Shown: positions 51,501 to 59,567 of the stretch, piece after piece | How the letters are laid out: the number at the start of each line of letters is the position of its first letter | Numbering within the stretch: the first letter of the stretch is position 1 | Assembly (NCBI GenBank): GCA_049791675.1 | Contig: JBARAD010000085.1 | Coordinates: 1-64,000, forward strand | From: Chryseosolibacter sp049791675 | GTDB taxonomy: Bacteria > Bacteroidota > Bacteroidia > Cytophagales > Cyclobacteriaceae | DNA: 64,000 nt | Direction: 5' to 3' | Made by a program: the position numbers and the translations under genes | The notes under the pieces: model-generated | Database searches by the model: none | What the model was told of the DNA's origin: nothing | Seen by the model: the letters and a program-made list of their open reading frames with translations, nothing else

Positions 51501-52210
51501 GCGACCGTGAAATGGCGTACTCACTTTACCTCGCAGGATTCGATGTGAAGGATGTGCACATGACCGATCTCGTCTCAGGACGCGAAGATCTTTCGGACAT
51601 CAAACTCATCGTGTTCGTCGGTGGCTTCTCCAACTCCGATGTACTCGGCTCCGCGAAGGGATGGGCCGGCGCTTTTCTGTACAATCCCAAAGCAAAACAG
51701 GCGCTGGACAATTTCTACAAACGTCCGGATACCCTTAGCCTTGGCGTTTGCAACGGATGCCAGCTGATGATGGAACTCGGCCTTGTCTATCCGGAATGGA
51801 AGGGGCATCCGAAGATGCACCACAACAGCTCCGGGAAATTCGAGTCGATCTTCCTGAATGTTACCATCCAGCAAAACAACTCCGTCATGCTGCAGTCGAT
51901 GGCAGGCTCAACGCTCGGCGTATGGGTAGCGCACGGTGAGGGGCGCTTCGACCTTCCTCAGGGCAAAAGCCAATACACCATCGCGGCAAGCTATACCCAC
52001 GAAGGATATCCGGGAACACCGTCAGGATCGACGCATTCCACGGCCGCGCTATGCTCCAAAGACGGCCGGCACCTCGCCATCATGCCGCATATCGAACGCT
52101 CCCTGTTCACCTGGAACTGGCCCTACTATCCGGCCAACCGGAAGACTGACGAGGTATCGCCATGGATCGAGGCGTTTGTGAATGCGCGGAAGTGGGTGGA
52201 AGGCAGTTGA
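48524..52210 (+). CDS. purL: Phosphoribosylformylglycinamidine synthase, large single-chain type
   Basis: Converts FGAR, glutamine and ATP to FGAM in purine synthesis. The 1228-residue protein is the fused form in which the synthetase and a C-terminal glutamine amidotransferase are one chain. Motifs: FSQVNSEHCRHKIFNGTFII and LKAETHNFPTTVEPFNGAAT (substrate and ATP site), IHDHGAGGHLNCLSELLEET, PTGKDSLSMTQKYPG, and the glutaminase nucleophile Cys in SLGVCNGCQLMMELGLV with the His partner in VAHGEGRFDLP. Length fits gamma-proteobacterial and eukaryotic PurL, and this form is usual in many Bacteroidota. Confidence 0.97.
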   Translation: MILFFRKNAATVYSVGAAQPLQSVDIQKLIWLFGNAEPVNTPTLDGRFIGPRKEMISPWSTNAVEITQTMGIAGIQRIEEFRQVDNSDAHHDRMLEMLYDGLNQDLYTIHHQPDPIVEVDDLAAYSQKEGLALNAEEIQYLENVSKTLGRKLTDSEVFGFSQVNSEHCRHKIFNGTFIIDGKEKTQTLFQLIKETSKKNPNFLVSAYKDNVAFIKGPRVEQFAPARQDIPDYFKLEDFDSVISLKAETHNFPTTVEPFNGAATGSGGEIRDRLAGGKGSLPLAGTAVYITSYPRLEGARPWEKKFAARKWLYQSPEEILIKASDGASDFGNKFGQPLIGGSLLTFEHFEDNKKFGFDKVIMLAGGVGFGKERDSQKGHLEAGDKIVVLGGDNYRIGMGGGAVSSVATGEYGNAIELNAIQRSNPEMQKRVMNAIRAMVEAKENLIITIHDHGAGGHLNCLSELLEETGGTIELDKLPVGDPTLSDKEIISNESQERMGLGIKKENLEILRRISERERAPFYVVGEATGDHKLEFRRTGQSKKPIALEVQHLFGSSPKTVMQDNTQSTNYAPVKYDTSKFQQYLEQVLQLEAVACKDWLTNKVDRSVSGKVATQQTCGPIQLPLNNVAVMALDFLSHKGVATSIGHAPGAALIDPVAGSKLALAEALTNIVWAPLTHDLKGISLSANWMWPSKNKGEDARLFEAVKAVGEFAIALGINIPTGKDSLSMTQKYPGNEVVIAPGTVIISAVAQVEDIRKTVTPALSPSAGSKILYINFSKDTFKLGGSSFAQVLNLLGKETPTVKDDAYFARAFNAVQKLIREERVLAGHDISEGGLITALLEMTFSVPDVGMNIDLSVFNEDLIQILFSENPGVILQVSDEKAAKDILSTANIDFITLGEVSNQRKLNIKGKGGDQSLDIDSLRDTWFRTSFLLDSKQRPKDHAEARFKNYKQQKLEYVFPASFDGKYKTYGIDPKRRKASGLRAAIIREKGVNGDREMAYSLYLAGFDVKDVHMTDLVSGREDLSDIKLIVFVGGFSNSDVLGSAKGWAGAFLYNPKAKQALDNFYKRPDTLSLGVCNGCQLMMELGLVYPEWKGHPKMHHNSSGKFESIFLNVTIQQNNSVMLQSMAGSTLGVWVAHGEGRFDLPQGKSQYTIAASYTHEGYPGTPSGSTHSTAALCSKDGRHLAIMPHIERSLFTWNWPYYPANRKTDEVSPWIEAFVNARKWVEGS

Positions 52211-52671
52211 CCCTCCTGCGCTTCCTGCGCACACCCCCGCGCAAGCTTCGGCGGGCGCGCAATCGGGACAGACGGCCGTCCTGCTTCTGCGCGTTCATCC
52301 AGGCGAGCTTCGGCGGCGCAGCGCCATCAGCTATGAAAAGCCACACGCCGAAGCAGCACCCACCCCCTGACGATTCACGATTGATTCACGATTCACGTTT
52401 GACGTTCTCCTATGAAAAGCAAAACATGCTATCGCAGTCGCCCACTCACCATTCACCACTGACCACTCACGATAAAACCAGCGCGCGAGCACGGGCTTTC
52501 GCAGCAGCAGAATCCGTCGTGTTGCACGGGCGCACTCACCGCTCACCCAAAAACCGCCTTCCCGAAGCCAATTGCTGAGCATAAAAAAGGTTTCATCCCC
52601 CACTCGTTGGTATTGGAAATTTTAGGTTATATTCAACTCATGATTTAAGATCATCTAAAGATTGTTGGCCC
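52211..52671. other. Intergenic region with inverted composite repeat
   Basis: A 461-base gap after purL without a supportable gene; long plus-strand frames here are translations of repeat and GC-rich sequence. It contains twice AGCTTCGGCGG (about 52248 and 52308), repeat copy C in inverted orientation (52369-52472), and an AT-rich stretch before the DUF4136 gene. Confidence 0.65.
52369..52472 (-). repeat. Composite dispersed repeat, copy C (inverted)
   Basis: Read on the minus strand it gives GTGAGTGGTCAGTGGTGAAT, GCGACTGCGATAGCATG, TTGCTTTTCATAG and AACGTGAATCGTGAATC, matching copy A (27489) block by block, with identical stretches of more than ten bases. A further TTTTCATAGCTG fragment lies at 52329-52340. 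Confidence 0.85.
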
Positions 52672-53244
52672 ATGAAGAAATTGTTTACACCCCTCTTGCT
52701 TTTGGCCTTGCTTGCTTCCTGTTTAGGCTACAAAGAGCTTCCCGTTGAGTATGATTACAGCTATAAAGGTAATTTCAAGAAATACCGCACCTTTGATATC
52801 ATGAAACCCGCCGGGCTGAACGACACCACGATGGTAAATGAACTGATCGAGAAATCGATCATCGCCCGGATGAAATTTCTGGGATACCGACAGGCTGCAA
52901 ACAAACCCCACCTCATCATCGGATTTAAAATGTTTGCGGACAGTCTGAAATTCAATGGTTACAACCAGCCCGATATTGAAGAATGGGTGCGCAGTCAGAA
53001 GGAGGACCTCAATTACGATCCCCAGAAATTCAATCTGAAGACCGGCACATTGCTGATCCAGTTTTACGATCGCCGTCAGAACCGCTCTATCTGGCAGGGT
53101 TATGCCACGACGATGTACGGGAGCATCGATTTCAACAATTCGCGACACCTGCGGAATGCCGTAATTTCGATCCTGGATAAATATCGCTTCTGGGCCGAAG
53201 GCTTCCTGGAAGGCGGAAATCTCGCACAGGACCAGGAACTGTGA
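52672..53244 (+). CDS. DUF4136 lipoprotein
   Basis: A 190-residue lipoprotein with signal MKKLFTPLLLLALLASCLG (lipobox Cys17). The mature part fits DUF4136: YDYSYKGNFKKYRTFDIMKP at the start, then NELIEKSIIARMKFLGYRQA and a C-terminal TLLIQFYDRRQNRSIWQGYA. The domain is widespread in Bacteroidota and Proteobacteria and sits in the periplasm; its function is not established. It is transcribed alone between purL and tRNA-Gln. Confidence 0.9.
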   Translation: MKKLFTPLLLLALLASCLGYKELPVEYDYSYKGNFKKYRTFDIMKPAGLNDTTMVNELIEKSIIARMKFLGYRQAANKPHLIIGFKMFADSLKFNGYNQPDIEEWVRSQKEDLNYDPQKFNLKTGTLLIQFYDRRQNRSIWQGYATTMYGSIDFNNSRHLRNAVISILDKYRFWAEGFLEGGNLAQDQEL

Positions 53245-53304
53245 AAAACCTTGAAAATTTCGAGGTAAATTCTCACCAGCCTTACCTTTTTTAAAAAATA
53301 ATTC

Positions 53305-53312
53305 TACCTTTG
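53305..53312 (+). promoter_or_regulatory. -7 element (TACCTTTG) upstream of tRNA-Gln
   Basis: Exact TAnnTTTG box about 100 bases before the tRNA. A palindrome TTCAGGCCTGAA (53323-53334) lies just after the expected start point. The 5' leader of the tRNA precursor would be about 95 bases. Confidence 0.5.
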
Positions 53313-53413
53313 CAGACCCAAATTCAGGCCTGAAAGCTTGATTTTGCCGCAAAACCTTCACGCGGGGAAACGCTGGCAAGGATTTTTGCAGGGATTTGGT
53401 CTTTGCAGGTTAT

Positions 53414-53489
53414 TGTCCGATGGTGTAACTGGCAACACGCCTGATTTTGATTCAGGAAAGTCCAGGTTCGAGCCCTGGTCGGACAACCA
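53414..53489 (+). tRNA. tRNA-Gln (UUG anticodon)
   Basis: Full cloverleaf: acceptor TGTCCGA/TCGGACA, D stem GTGT/ACAC, anticodon stem CCTGA/TCAGG with loop TTTTGAT and anticodon TTG at 53447-53449, T arm CCAGG/CCTGG with TTCGAGC, discriminator A and encoded CCA end (53487-53489). It decodes CAA (and CAG by wobble). A terminator follows at once. Confidence 0.97.
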
Positions 53490-53490
53490 A

Positions 53491-53521
53491 AAAAATCCCG
53501 TTCTAACTGGACGGGATTTTT
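53491..53521 (+). terminator. Terminator after tRNA-Gln
   Basis: AAAATCCCGT pairs with ACGGGATTTT around a 9-base loop, with the A run and T run symmetric, so it can work in both directions. It starts two bases after the CCA end. Confidence 0.88.
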
Positions 53522-53582
53522 AGTTAAAAAAGGGGTTGATCAGTTGGTCCGCCTGTATTTAAATTAAAAACCATTTTTAGCA

Positions 53583-54512
53583 ATGGCAGTAAAACTTTTC
53601 AGTGGCAGGGCCACAAGGTATTTGGCGGAAAAGATTGCCGATGCTTACGGTGAACCACTGGGAGAAGTAAACTACCAGCAATTCAGCGACGGAGAGATGT
53701 CACCGTTTCTGGCGGAATCTGTCCGCGGCCACGATGTCTTCATCATCCAGTCAACGTTTGCCCCGGCCGACAATCTCATGGAGTTGTTGCTGATGGTGGA
53801 TGCAGCGAAGCGGGCAAGTTCGCACAATGTGAACGTGGTAATGCCCTATTTCGGATATGCGCGACAGGACCGCAAGGACAAACCGAGGGTGTCGATTGCA
53901 GCAAAAATGATCGCTAATTTATTGTCGGCAGCCGGCGCAGACCGGATCATGGCCTGCGACCTTCACGCTGACCAGATTCAGGGTTTCTTTGATATCCCTG
54001 TTGATCACATGGACGGCTCGTTCATTTTCGTTCCGTACCTGAAGTCGCTGGGATTAAAAGACATCATGTTCGCGTCACCGGACGTGGGCGGCATCAAGCG
54101 GGCGAGGAATTTTGCGAAATTTTTCAACGCCGAACTGGCTGTTTGCGATAAGTACCGGAAGGAAGCGAATAAGATTGAATCCATGCGCCTGATCGGTGAA
54201 GTGGCGGGCAAGGACGTGATCCTGGTCGATGACCTTGTCGACACTGCCGGCACGATTTGCAAAGCGGCAGCGCTGATCAAAGAAAATGGTGCGAAGTCAG
54301 TGCGCGCCGTGTGTACACACCCGGTATTGTCCGGTACAGCTTATGACAGGATTGAAAAATCCGAGCTGGCCGAGATGGTGGTCGCCGATACGATCCCGCT
54401 GAAGAAGGAATCTGAAAAGATTAAAGTGTTGTCTGTGTCAGACCTGTTTGCGAAAGCAATCCGCAAGATCCACGACAACGAATCCATCAGCTCCCTTTTT
54501 ATCAAGCTGTAG
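53583..54512 (+). CDS. prs: Ribose-phosphate pyrophosphokinase (PRPP synthetase)
   Basis: Makes PRPP from ribose 5-phosphate and ATP for purine, pyrimidine, His and NAD synthesis. The 309-residue protein has MPYFGYARQDRKDKPRVSIA (ATP-binding flexible-loop region), the metal-binding DLHADQIQGFFDIPVDHMDG, and the PRPP-binding VILVDDLVDTAGTICKAA. Length and motifs are standard for class I. rplY and pth follow in the usual Bacteroidota order prs-rplY-pth. Confidence 0.97.
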   Translation: MAVKLFSGRATRYLAEKIADAYGEPLGEVNYQQFSDGEMSPFLAESVRGHDVFIIQSTFAPADNLMELLLMVDAAKRASSHNVNVVMPYFGYARQDRKDKPRVSIAAKMIANLLSAAGADRIMACDLHADQIQGFFDIPVDHMDGSFIFVPYLKSLGLKDIMFASPDVGGIKRARNFAKFFNAELAVCDKYRKEANKIESMRLIGEVAGKDVILVDDLVDTAGTICKAAALIKENGAKSVRAVCTHPVLSGTAYDRIEKSELAEMVVADTIPLKKESEKIKVLSVSDLFAKAIRKIHDNESISSLFIKL

Positions 54513-54586
54513 ACTGATCTGTGATTTGGCACGGGACAAGCAGGCGCCATTGACGATTGATGAAATTTTAAACTAAATATATAACT

Positions 54587-55261
54587 ATGAAAACTGTTGA
54601 GATTATAGGGTATCGAAGAGCAAATCTCGGCAAGACAGGTTCACAAAAATTAAGAGACGAAGGTCTCGTGCCCTGTGTGCTGTACGGAGGAAATGATCAG
54701 ATTCATTTCTATTCACCCATGATTTTGTTCCGCGACCTGGTGTACACCAACGAGGCCCACTTTGTTCACCTGAACATCGAAGGCGAAGAATCCCAGGCAA
54801 TTTTACAGGAAGTTCAGTTTCACCCCGTGAGTGAAATCCTCCTCCATGCCGACTTCCTGAGAATTTCTGAGGACAGGAAGATCAAAATGAATATCCCCAT
54901 CCGTCTGGTCGGCGAAGCTCCCGGCGTTGCTAAGGGCGGAGCCCTCGTGCGCAAAAGAGCTGCCCTCATGGTTTATGGCTTCCCGAAAGACATGCCTGAC
55001 CATATTGATGTAGATGTTACCTCGCTGGATTTTCACCACGCTGTGAAAGTTGCCGATATGAAGATGGAAGGGCTTGAATTCAAAGATCCCAAGCACGCCT
55101 CTATCGCGGTTGTGGAAGTTCCCCGCGCTGCGAAACTTCTTGAAGAGACCGCTGCTGCCGCTCCTGCTGAAGGTGCTGCCGCTCCCGCCGCTGGCGCTGC
55201 AGCCCCCGCTGCCGGTGCAAAAGCCGCTGAAGCTCCCAAGAAAGAGGGTGGTAAGAAATAA
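54587..55261 (+). CDS. rplY: 50S ribosomal protein L25 (CTC type)
   Basis: A 224-residue CTC-type L25 that binds 5S rRNA. The N-terminal L25 domain (GKTGSQKLRDEGLVPCVLYG) is followed by the TL5/CTC beta-domain (MNIPIRLVGEAPGVAKGGAL; DHIDVDVTSLDFHHAVKVAD). The last 40 residues are an Ala/Pro/Gly tail with repeated AAAPA units ending in lysines, typical of the phylum. A strong terminator follows. Confidence 0.96.
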   Translation: MKTVEIIGYRRANLGKTGSQKLRDEGLVPCVLYGGNDQIHFYSPMILFRDLVYTNEAHFVHLNIEGEESQAILQEVQFHPVSEILLHADFLRISEDRKIKMNIPIRLVGEAPGVAKGGALVRKRAALMVYGFPKDMPDHIDVDVTSLDFHHAVKVADMKMEGLEFKDPKHASIAVVEVPRAAKLLEETAAAAPAEGAAAPAAGAAAPAAGAKAAEAPKKEGGKK

Positions 55262-55280
55262 GCATTACCCAACTGTAATG

Positions 55281-55317
55281 AAGATCCCGTCCCTCGTGAC
55301 GGGATCTTTTTTTTTAG
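55281..55317 (+). terminator. Terminator after rplY
   Basis: Eleven-pair stem AAGATCCCGTC/GACGGGATCTT around a 6-base loop, followed by a T run, 19 bases after the rplY stop. It separates rplY from pth, which then needs its own start. Confidence 0.94.
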
Positions 55318-55503
55318 GCGGCGTTACATTGCGCATGGCAGCGGTTTGCGTGAACCGGCGGTTTTTTGTTTCTTGGTTGATCCGTCGCAAATATCCCTGA
55401 CAGCAAGCTGGCAGAAATTATCCCGGACAACAAGCTGGCAGTCAATGCGCCATGGATTGAATTCTTATAACTGAAGTGAAGTAGTAACCATTCGTGATCA
55501 TAC

Positions 55504-56064
55504 ATGAAGTATCTCGTTGCAGGATTGGGAAATATTGGTGCGGAGTATGAACTGACGCGACATAACATCGGGTTCCTGGTACTCGATCAGCTTGCGGACC
55601 AGCAGCGGGTTGGATTTACAACGGGGCGGCTGGCAGACAAATCAGAATTTAAATTCAAGGGGCGCGCGATTCACCTGATCAAGCCCTCCACCTATATGAA
55701 CCTCAGCGGCAAGGCGATCGCCTACTGGCTGCAGCACCTCGGGATTCCGAAAGAGAATCTTCTGGTGATCGTGGACGACGTAGCCCTCCCGTTCGGCGCT
55801 TTGCGCATGAGGACGAAAGGAAGCGCTGCAGGCCACAATGGTCTGAAAAACATTGAGGAAATACTCGGCGACCAGACTTACGCCAGACTGCGATTCGGGA
55901 TCGGAAGCGATTACGGCAAAGGTCAGCAGGTGGATTACGTGTTGAGTAACTTCAGCCCCGCAGAATTTGACGCCATGCCTCCACTCATGAAGAAAGCGGG
56001 CGAGATGATCCTTTCTTTCTGCACCATCGGACCAGAGAAGACGATGAGCCTCTTCAATGGCTGA
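55504..56064 (+). CDS. pth: Peptidyl-tRNA hydrolase
   Basis: Releases peptides from prematurely dissociated peptidyl-tRNA. The 186-residue protein has the conserved N-terminus YLVAGLGNIGAEYELTRHNI with catalytic His (H20-type in TRHNIGF), LIKPSTYMNLSGKAI, and VIVDDVALPFGALRMRTKGS then AGHNGLKNIEE. All expected residues are present. It lies 240 bases after rplY beyond a terminator. Confidence 0.96.
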   Translation: MKYLVAGLGNIGAEYELTRHNIGFLVLDQLADQQRVGFTTGRLADKSEFKFKGRAIHLIKPSTYMNLSGKAIAYWLQHLGIPKENLLVIVDDVALPFGALRMRTKGSAAGHNGLKNIEEILGDQTYARLRFGIGSDYGKGQQVDYVLSNFSPAEFDAMPPLMKKAGEMILSFCTIGPEKTMSLFNG

Positions 56065-56242
56065 AAAACCTCATTGAAAGGAAGGTTAGAAGGTCAGGTG
56101 GACAACCATGTTGAAAGAGGCAGTGCTCCGGTAATTGCAAGGGCCTCCCTTCAGGCGATGATGAAGATCATAATGACACTACCGAGGGATCATGGATATT
56201 GCTGCGCCGGGGGAACACCTTTGCTTTATATCATGTAAAGCA

Positions 56243-57625
56243 ATGAGACACTTATTGTTCGCAACAGCCGCTCTTTCGCTGATGTTCATCAGCCAAAGCT
56301 GCAATGAGGATATCGAAACCAACCCACAACCCGTGAGGATCGGTTTCACGATCTCTTCCGATGATGAAATACAAGATCTTCCGGAGGGTAGCCATCTGGT
56401 GATGACAATCGAATCACAAGTCGGGGAGCCGGTAATGGAATTGACCGAAGTGGAATTCTACTCCGACGGAAACAGATTTGTGACGGAACCGCTAACACTT
56501 CCCTCAGGACATTACCGGATCACCGATTTTATGCTGGTCGATAAGAACGACGAAATGCTCTTCGCAATACCGAAAAAGACAGGAGTATTGGAAAAGAACA
56601 TAAGCCATCCATTGGATCTGAATTTTAGCATTTCTCCCGGCCACAATCCGTTTATGACCGACCTGCAGTTGCTGGGCATTAACAAATTCAAACCGGAGGA
56701 CTTCGGTTATCTGTCATTCAAAATACTCAGGCGCCTGTTGATGGTCATTGTTACGACGGAAGGCAGTAATAAACCCACTACTGCAAAAGCATTTGTCATC
56801 AACGGAAACGACACCATTGCACAATACAACCTGCGGGCGAGGATGAACATTATCGCTGTTCCACCGGGCGTCACGCCCACACACAAACTTGAGATCTCAA
56901 AAGACGGATATGCGCCTGAGACTTTTGCGCTTTTGGATCTGTTGCGAAAACAATACCGACCCGTAAGAGCGATCTTGAAGCCTGCGTTCACCATGCTGGC
57001 GTACATAGACTTCTCATCATCGTCCACTTTCGAGTTTCAGCTTGGAGCTGCAGACGGAGCTTCCCTTTTCATAAACTGGGGCGACGGGTCTCCGACGGAA
57101 GCGCTGGGATCAACACTTCATGACTACCCAGCCAATGGAAATTATCCCATTACAATTACCGGGGACATTGACAAAATTACGTTCTTCTACTCTTTCTACG
57201 GTCAGGGCATGATCGATGCGATCAACGTCCAACACCTCAGTGCGCTCGAAACCATACGTTTCGGACTTACCCGCTCTCCCAGGGTACTGGACCTGACGCG
57301 TAACACCAAATTGAATCTCGTTTTGCTGCCGGAACTGGAAGACCTCGAGCACCTTTACCTGCCTGCCCAACACAGTATTAACTATATCATGTTGCACGGC
57401 AGGAATCAAATGACAACTGCGGCGGTAGATGCCGTAATCAATAACATCTATCAAAATACCACCAGAAAAAATATCATGAACGGTTGGTTCGGTTTGGCTG
57501 CCAGCTGGGCGCAGCCGGAAGAAGATGAAAGTCTTGTCGGACCGCCATCGCCAGCTTCCATCGAAAAGCTGCGGATCCTGCACGAAAATTACGGATGGAC
57601 ATTTGAGCCCAACCCGTTTGATTAA
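56243..57625 (+). CDS. Large lipoprotein of unknown function
   Basis: A 460-residue lipoprotein with signal MRHLLFATAALSLMFISQSC (lipobox Cys20). An upstream ATG at 56192 is in frame but spoils the signal peptide. The first half looks like beta-sandwich domains (VMELTEVEFYSDGNRFVTEP; HKLEISKDGYAPETFALLDL). The second half has FINWGDGSPTEALGSTLHDY, a PKD-like phrase, and a leucine-rich-repeat-like stretch (HLSALETIRFGLTRSPRVLD, NLVLLPELEDLEHLYLPAQ). It is probably a surface or periplasmic lipoprotein; binding of a ligand is only a guess. A terminator follows. Confidence 0.78.
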   Translation: MRHLLFATAALSLMFISQSCNEDIETNPQPVRIGFTISSDDEIQDLPEGSHLVMTIESQVGEPVMELTEVEFYSDGNRFVTEPLTLPSGHYRITDFMLVDKNDEMLFAIPKKTGVLEKNISHPLDLNFSISPGHNPFMTDLQLLGINKFKPEDFGYLSFKILRRLLMVIVTTEGSNKPTTAKAFVINGNDTIAQYNLRARMNIIAVPPGVTPTHKLEISKDGYAPETFALLDLLRKQYRPVRAILKPAFTMLAYIDFSSSSTFEFQLGAADGASLFINWGDGSPTEALGSTLHDYPANGNYPITITGDIDKITFFYSFYGQGMIDAINVQHLSALETIRFGLTRSPRVLDLTRNTKLNLVLLPELEDLEHLYLPAQHSINYIMLHGRNQMTTAAVDAVINNIYQNTTRKNIMNGWFGLAASWAQPEEDESLVGPPSPASIEKLRILHENYGWTFEPNPFD

Positions 57626-57640
57626 CATCCTCTCCGGACG

Positions 57641-57667
57641 AGAGACGCCACGCGCTGCGTCTCTTTT
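57641..57667 (+). terminator. Terminator after large lipoprotein gene
   Basis: Arms AGAGACGC/GCGTCTCT with an 8-base loop and a short TTTT, 15 bases after the stop. The gene on the other side converges. Confidence 0.78.
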
Positions 57668-57721
57668 CCAGAGAGAAACCGTAATCAGTAAAGCAACGGA
57701 TTGATTGCGCGCGCCACAGAT

Positions 57722-58078
57722 CTATTTCCGCACATCTTCCCACACAAGCTGTTCCGCGGCGCGGTTGCTGAAGAAGTCTTCACAAGCACCATCACCTTTG
57801 CCGGAGAATCCCCCATCCGGGGCGCAGATCAGATTACAATCCTCATCATACAACTGGCTTTGAATATCACAGCATCTTTGCGGGATGAAAAATACTTTTT
57901 TTCCGTTGTATAAATAGCGATAGATTTTCGCAGGCGGATTCCAGACATTTTCCCTGACGATTTCCTGAATCTTTGCCTTCACACAATCGGGTGTGCCTTT
58001 GGGCAGATCTTCTCTTCCGCATTGTTGGCCAAAGATAAATATGCCGGATATCAGCGCAATGTTTATGAGGTAGTTCAT
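57722..58078 (-). CDS. Cys-rich small secreted protein (DUF6970-like)
   Basis: A 118-residue protein beginning MNYLINIALISGIFIFGQQC, a lipoprotein-like signal with Cys20. The mature domain has the pattern DCVKAKIQEIVRENVWNPPA, RCCDIQSQLYDEDCNLICAP and DGGFSGKGDGACEDF, with six or more cysteines that likely pair or bind metal, and matches what I recall as DUF6970 of Bacteroidota. An in-frame extension to 58180 was rejected because it hides the signal peptide. Function unknown. Confidence 0.75.
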   Translation of the reverse strand: MNYLINIALISGIFIFGQQCGREDLPKGTPDCVKAKIQEIVRENVWNPPAKIYRYLYNGKKVFFIPQRCCDIQSQLYDEDCNLICAPDGGFSGKGDGACEDFFSNRAAEQLVWEDVRK

Positions 58079-58160
58079 TGTCGATGTATTAGCGTCTGTC
58101 ATACTGACACCCTGGCGCTGCACGAAGTTGGAAACATCAGAAAATTCAGGCAACTTTTCT

Positions 58161-58676
58161 TTAAGGCTTGGCGACTTCAACGGGCTTCAATTCGCCACCA
58201 GATTGATGGAAAGAATGGATCATCCACTCACCGTCCTTAAAGATCCATAGCGTGGTGAGAGACCATGGCCTGGGCTGAAAGACGACGCCATCGCGGTGCG
58301 TGGTATTGATCGTTGCGCTGGAAGTGATCATTACATAATCGGGCGACAAAACGAACACCTTCGTGTCGGGTGCACCGTAATCCTGCTTTTGAACTTTCCA
58401 GGTAGCGCGGTAATTCACGAACATATCTTCCAGTGACAGGTAGCGTGTAGACCCATCGATGTACGTACCGGGGCCTGACGCATCGAAATGACTCAGGACA
58501 TTCTCGAGTTCTCCGGCCTCGGAATATTTGATCATGGCATGAAACCGGTTGATGACAGCAGACTCAATATCCTTGCGTTGTTGTTCGTTGATCGCTGAAC
58601 CTTCCGAACCAGATTCCGAACATCCCATAAGCAAGGATAGCAAAGCAAAGCACAGAACCCGGAATGATATCTTCAT
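58161..58676 (-). CDS. NTF2-like (DUF4440-type) lipoprotein
   Basis: A 171-residue lipoprotein with signal MKISFRVLCFALLSLLMGC (lipobox Cys19). The mature part is an NTF2-like/DUF4440 fold: DIESAVINRFHAMIKYSEAG, YIDGSTRYLSLEDMFVNYRA, then beta strands with WSLTTLWIFKDGEWMIHSFH, the common end of SnoaL/DUF4440 proteins. The cavity could hold a small ligand or have lyase activity, but nothing specific is known. ATG 58676 is chosen for the lipobox; the frame extends further upstream without support. Confidence 0.82.
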   Translation of the reverse strand: MKISFRVLCFALLSLLMGCSESGSEGSAINEQQRKDIESAVINRFHAMIKYSEAGELENVLSHFDASGPGTYIDGSTRYLSLEDMFVNYRATWKVQKQDYGAPDTKVFVLSPDYVMITSSATINTTHRDGVVFQPRPWSLTTLWIFKDGEWMIHSFHQSGGELKPVEVAKP

Positions 58677-58830
58677 AAAAAAACACAAAATGGTATATAA
58701 GTATAGCCGATAATGGGGAAATAGAAAAATCGCATTCACTCTTTTATATGGATGGACGCTACGACAGGTAGTCCGTGCGATGATGCTGATCCAACTCCCG
58801 GTATACCGGTAAGGTATATAACGTCTGTGC

Positions 58831-59484
58831 TCAATAATACAACCTGAACAGTGAATACCTTCCTGTACCCTTTATCTCTACGGATATATCGTAATAACCT
58901 GCCTTCTTATCAACGACCTGGTAAACGTATTTATCGCCTGGCTTGCTGAAATTTCTTCTGGTATCGTTGTTGCTCTCCATAAACTCGATTTCAAATTCGC
59001 AGTCGCTGATCCATTGCAGTTTAAGTTTTGAAAACGTTCCGTCCCTGAAATGATCGATCCAGAATCCGTTGGCGATCTCCAGCCTGACCGTATCTCCCGA
59101 GGACTCCATGTATGCAAATTTTTGATGGGCGAGAAATTGCCTGCATGCGCTTTTGTTCAGCATCGGAGAAGGCTTCTTGTCCACTATCTTCCAGTCCCCT
59201 TTTGGAGGATCCATCCGATCGATGAACGCCTTGAATTCCGGGCAAGTCCGTTGAAATCTAATAAATATTCCGTGAAGAAGCTCCTGCCTTTTATCTTCCG
59301 GGTACCGGCCTAAGAAGGTGACAACATGGTTTTCGAACGTGTAGCCGATCCTCGCCGTATCCGCCAGGGCTTCCGTGGAGATGAAGGTCTGGCACATCAC
59401 ATTGATCAATGAATCCTTTTGTTCCTGTGTCTGTCCATAAGCCGTACAGGTGACGAACAGTAGCGCGATGGTCATGCGGGTCAT
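58831..59484 (-). CDS. Secreted hypothetical protein
   Basis: A 217-residue protein with a short signal peptide (MTRMTIALLFVTCTAYGQ). The mature part has an N-terminal helical half (QEQKDSLINVMCQTFISTEA) and a C-terminal beta half (GDTVRLEIANGFWIDHFRDG, FSKLKLQWISDCEFEIEFME, then YYDISVEIKGTGRYSLFRLY). The latter is a lipocalin-like strand pattern common to small Bacteroidota exported proteins. I do not recognise the family. It stands alone between the NTF2-like gene and metG. Confidence 0.7.
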   Translation of the reverse strand: MTRMTIALLFVTCTAYGQTQEQKDSLINVMCQTFISTEALADTARIGYTFENHVVTFLGRYPEDKRQELLHGIFIRFQRTCPEFKAFIDRMDPPKGDWKIVDKKPSPMLNKSACRQFLAHQKFAYMESSGDTVRLEIANGFWIDHFRDGTFSKLKLQWISDCEFEIEFMESNNDTRRNFSKPGDKYVYQVVDKKAGYYDISVEIKGTGRYSLFRLYY

Positions 59485-59567
59485 ACCCTGAATATAAGCG
59501 ATGCAGTCAAAAAATGCAACGTCACCGCATCACCCCGCCATTCCGGGCACCCGGTACCCGGCAACGC

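Noticed and set aside
52162..52578. 138-codon plus-strand frame after purL
   Set aside because: Overlaps the purL 3' end in another frame and runs through repeat DNA.
53337..53413. Second tRNA before tRNA-Gln
   Set aside because: The stretch has short palindromes but no cloverleaf; most likely the 5' leader of the tRNA-Gln precursor.
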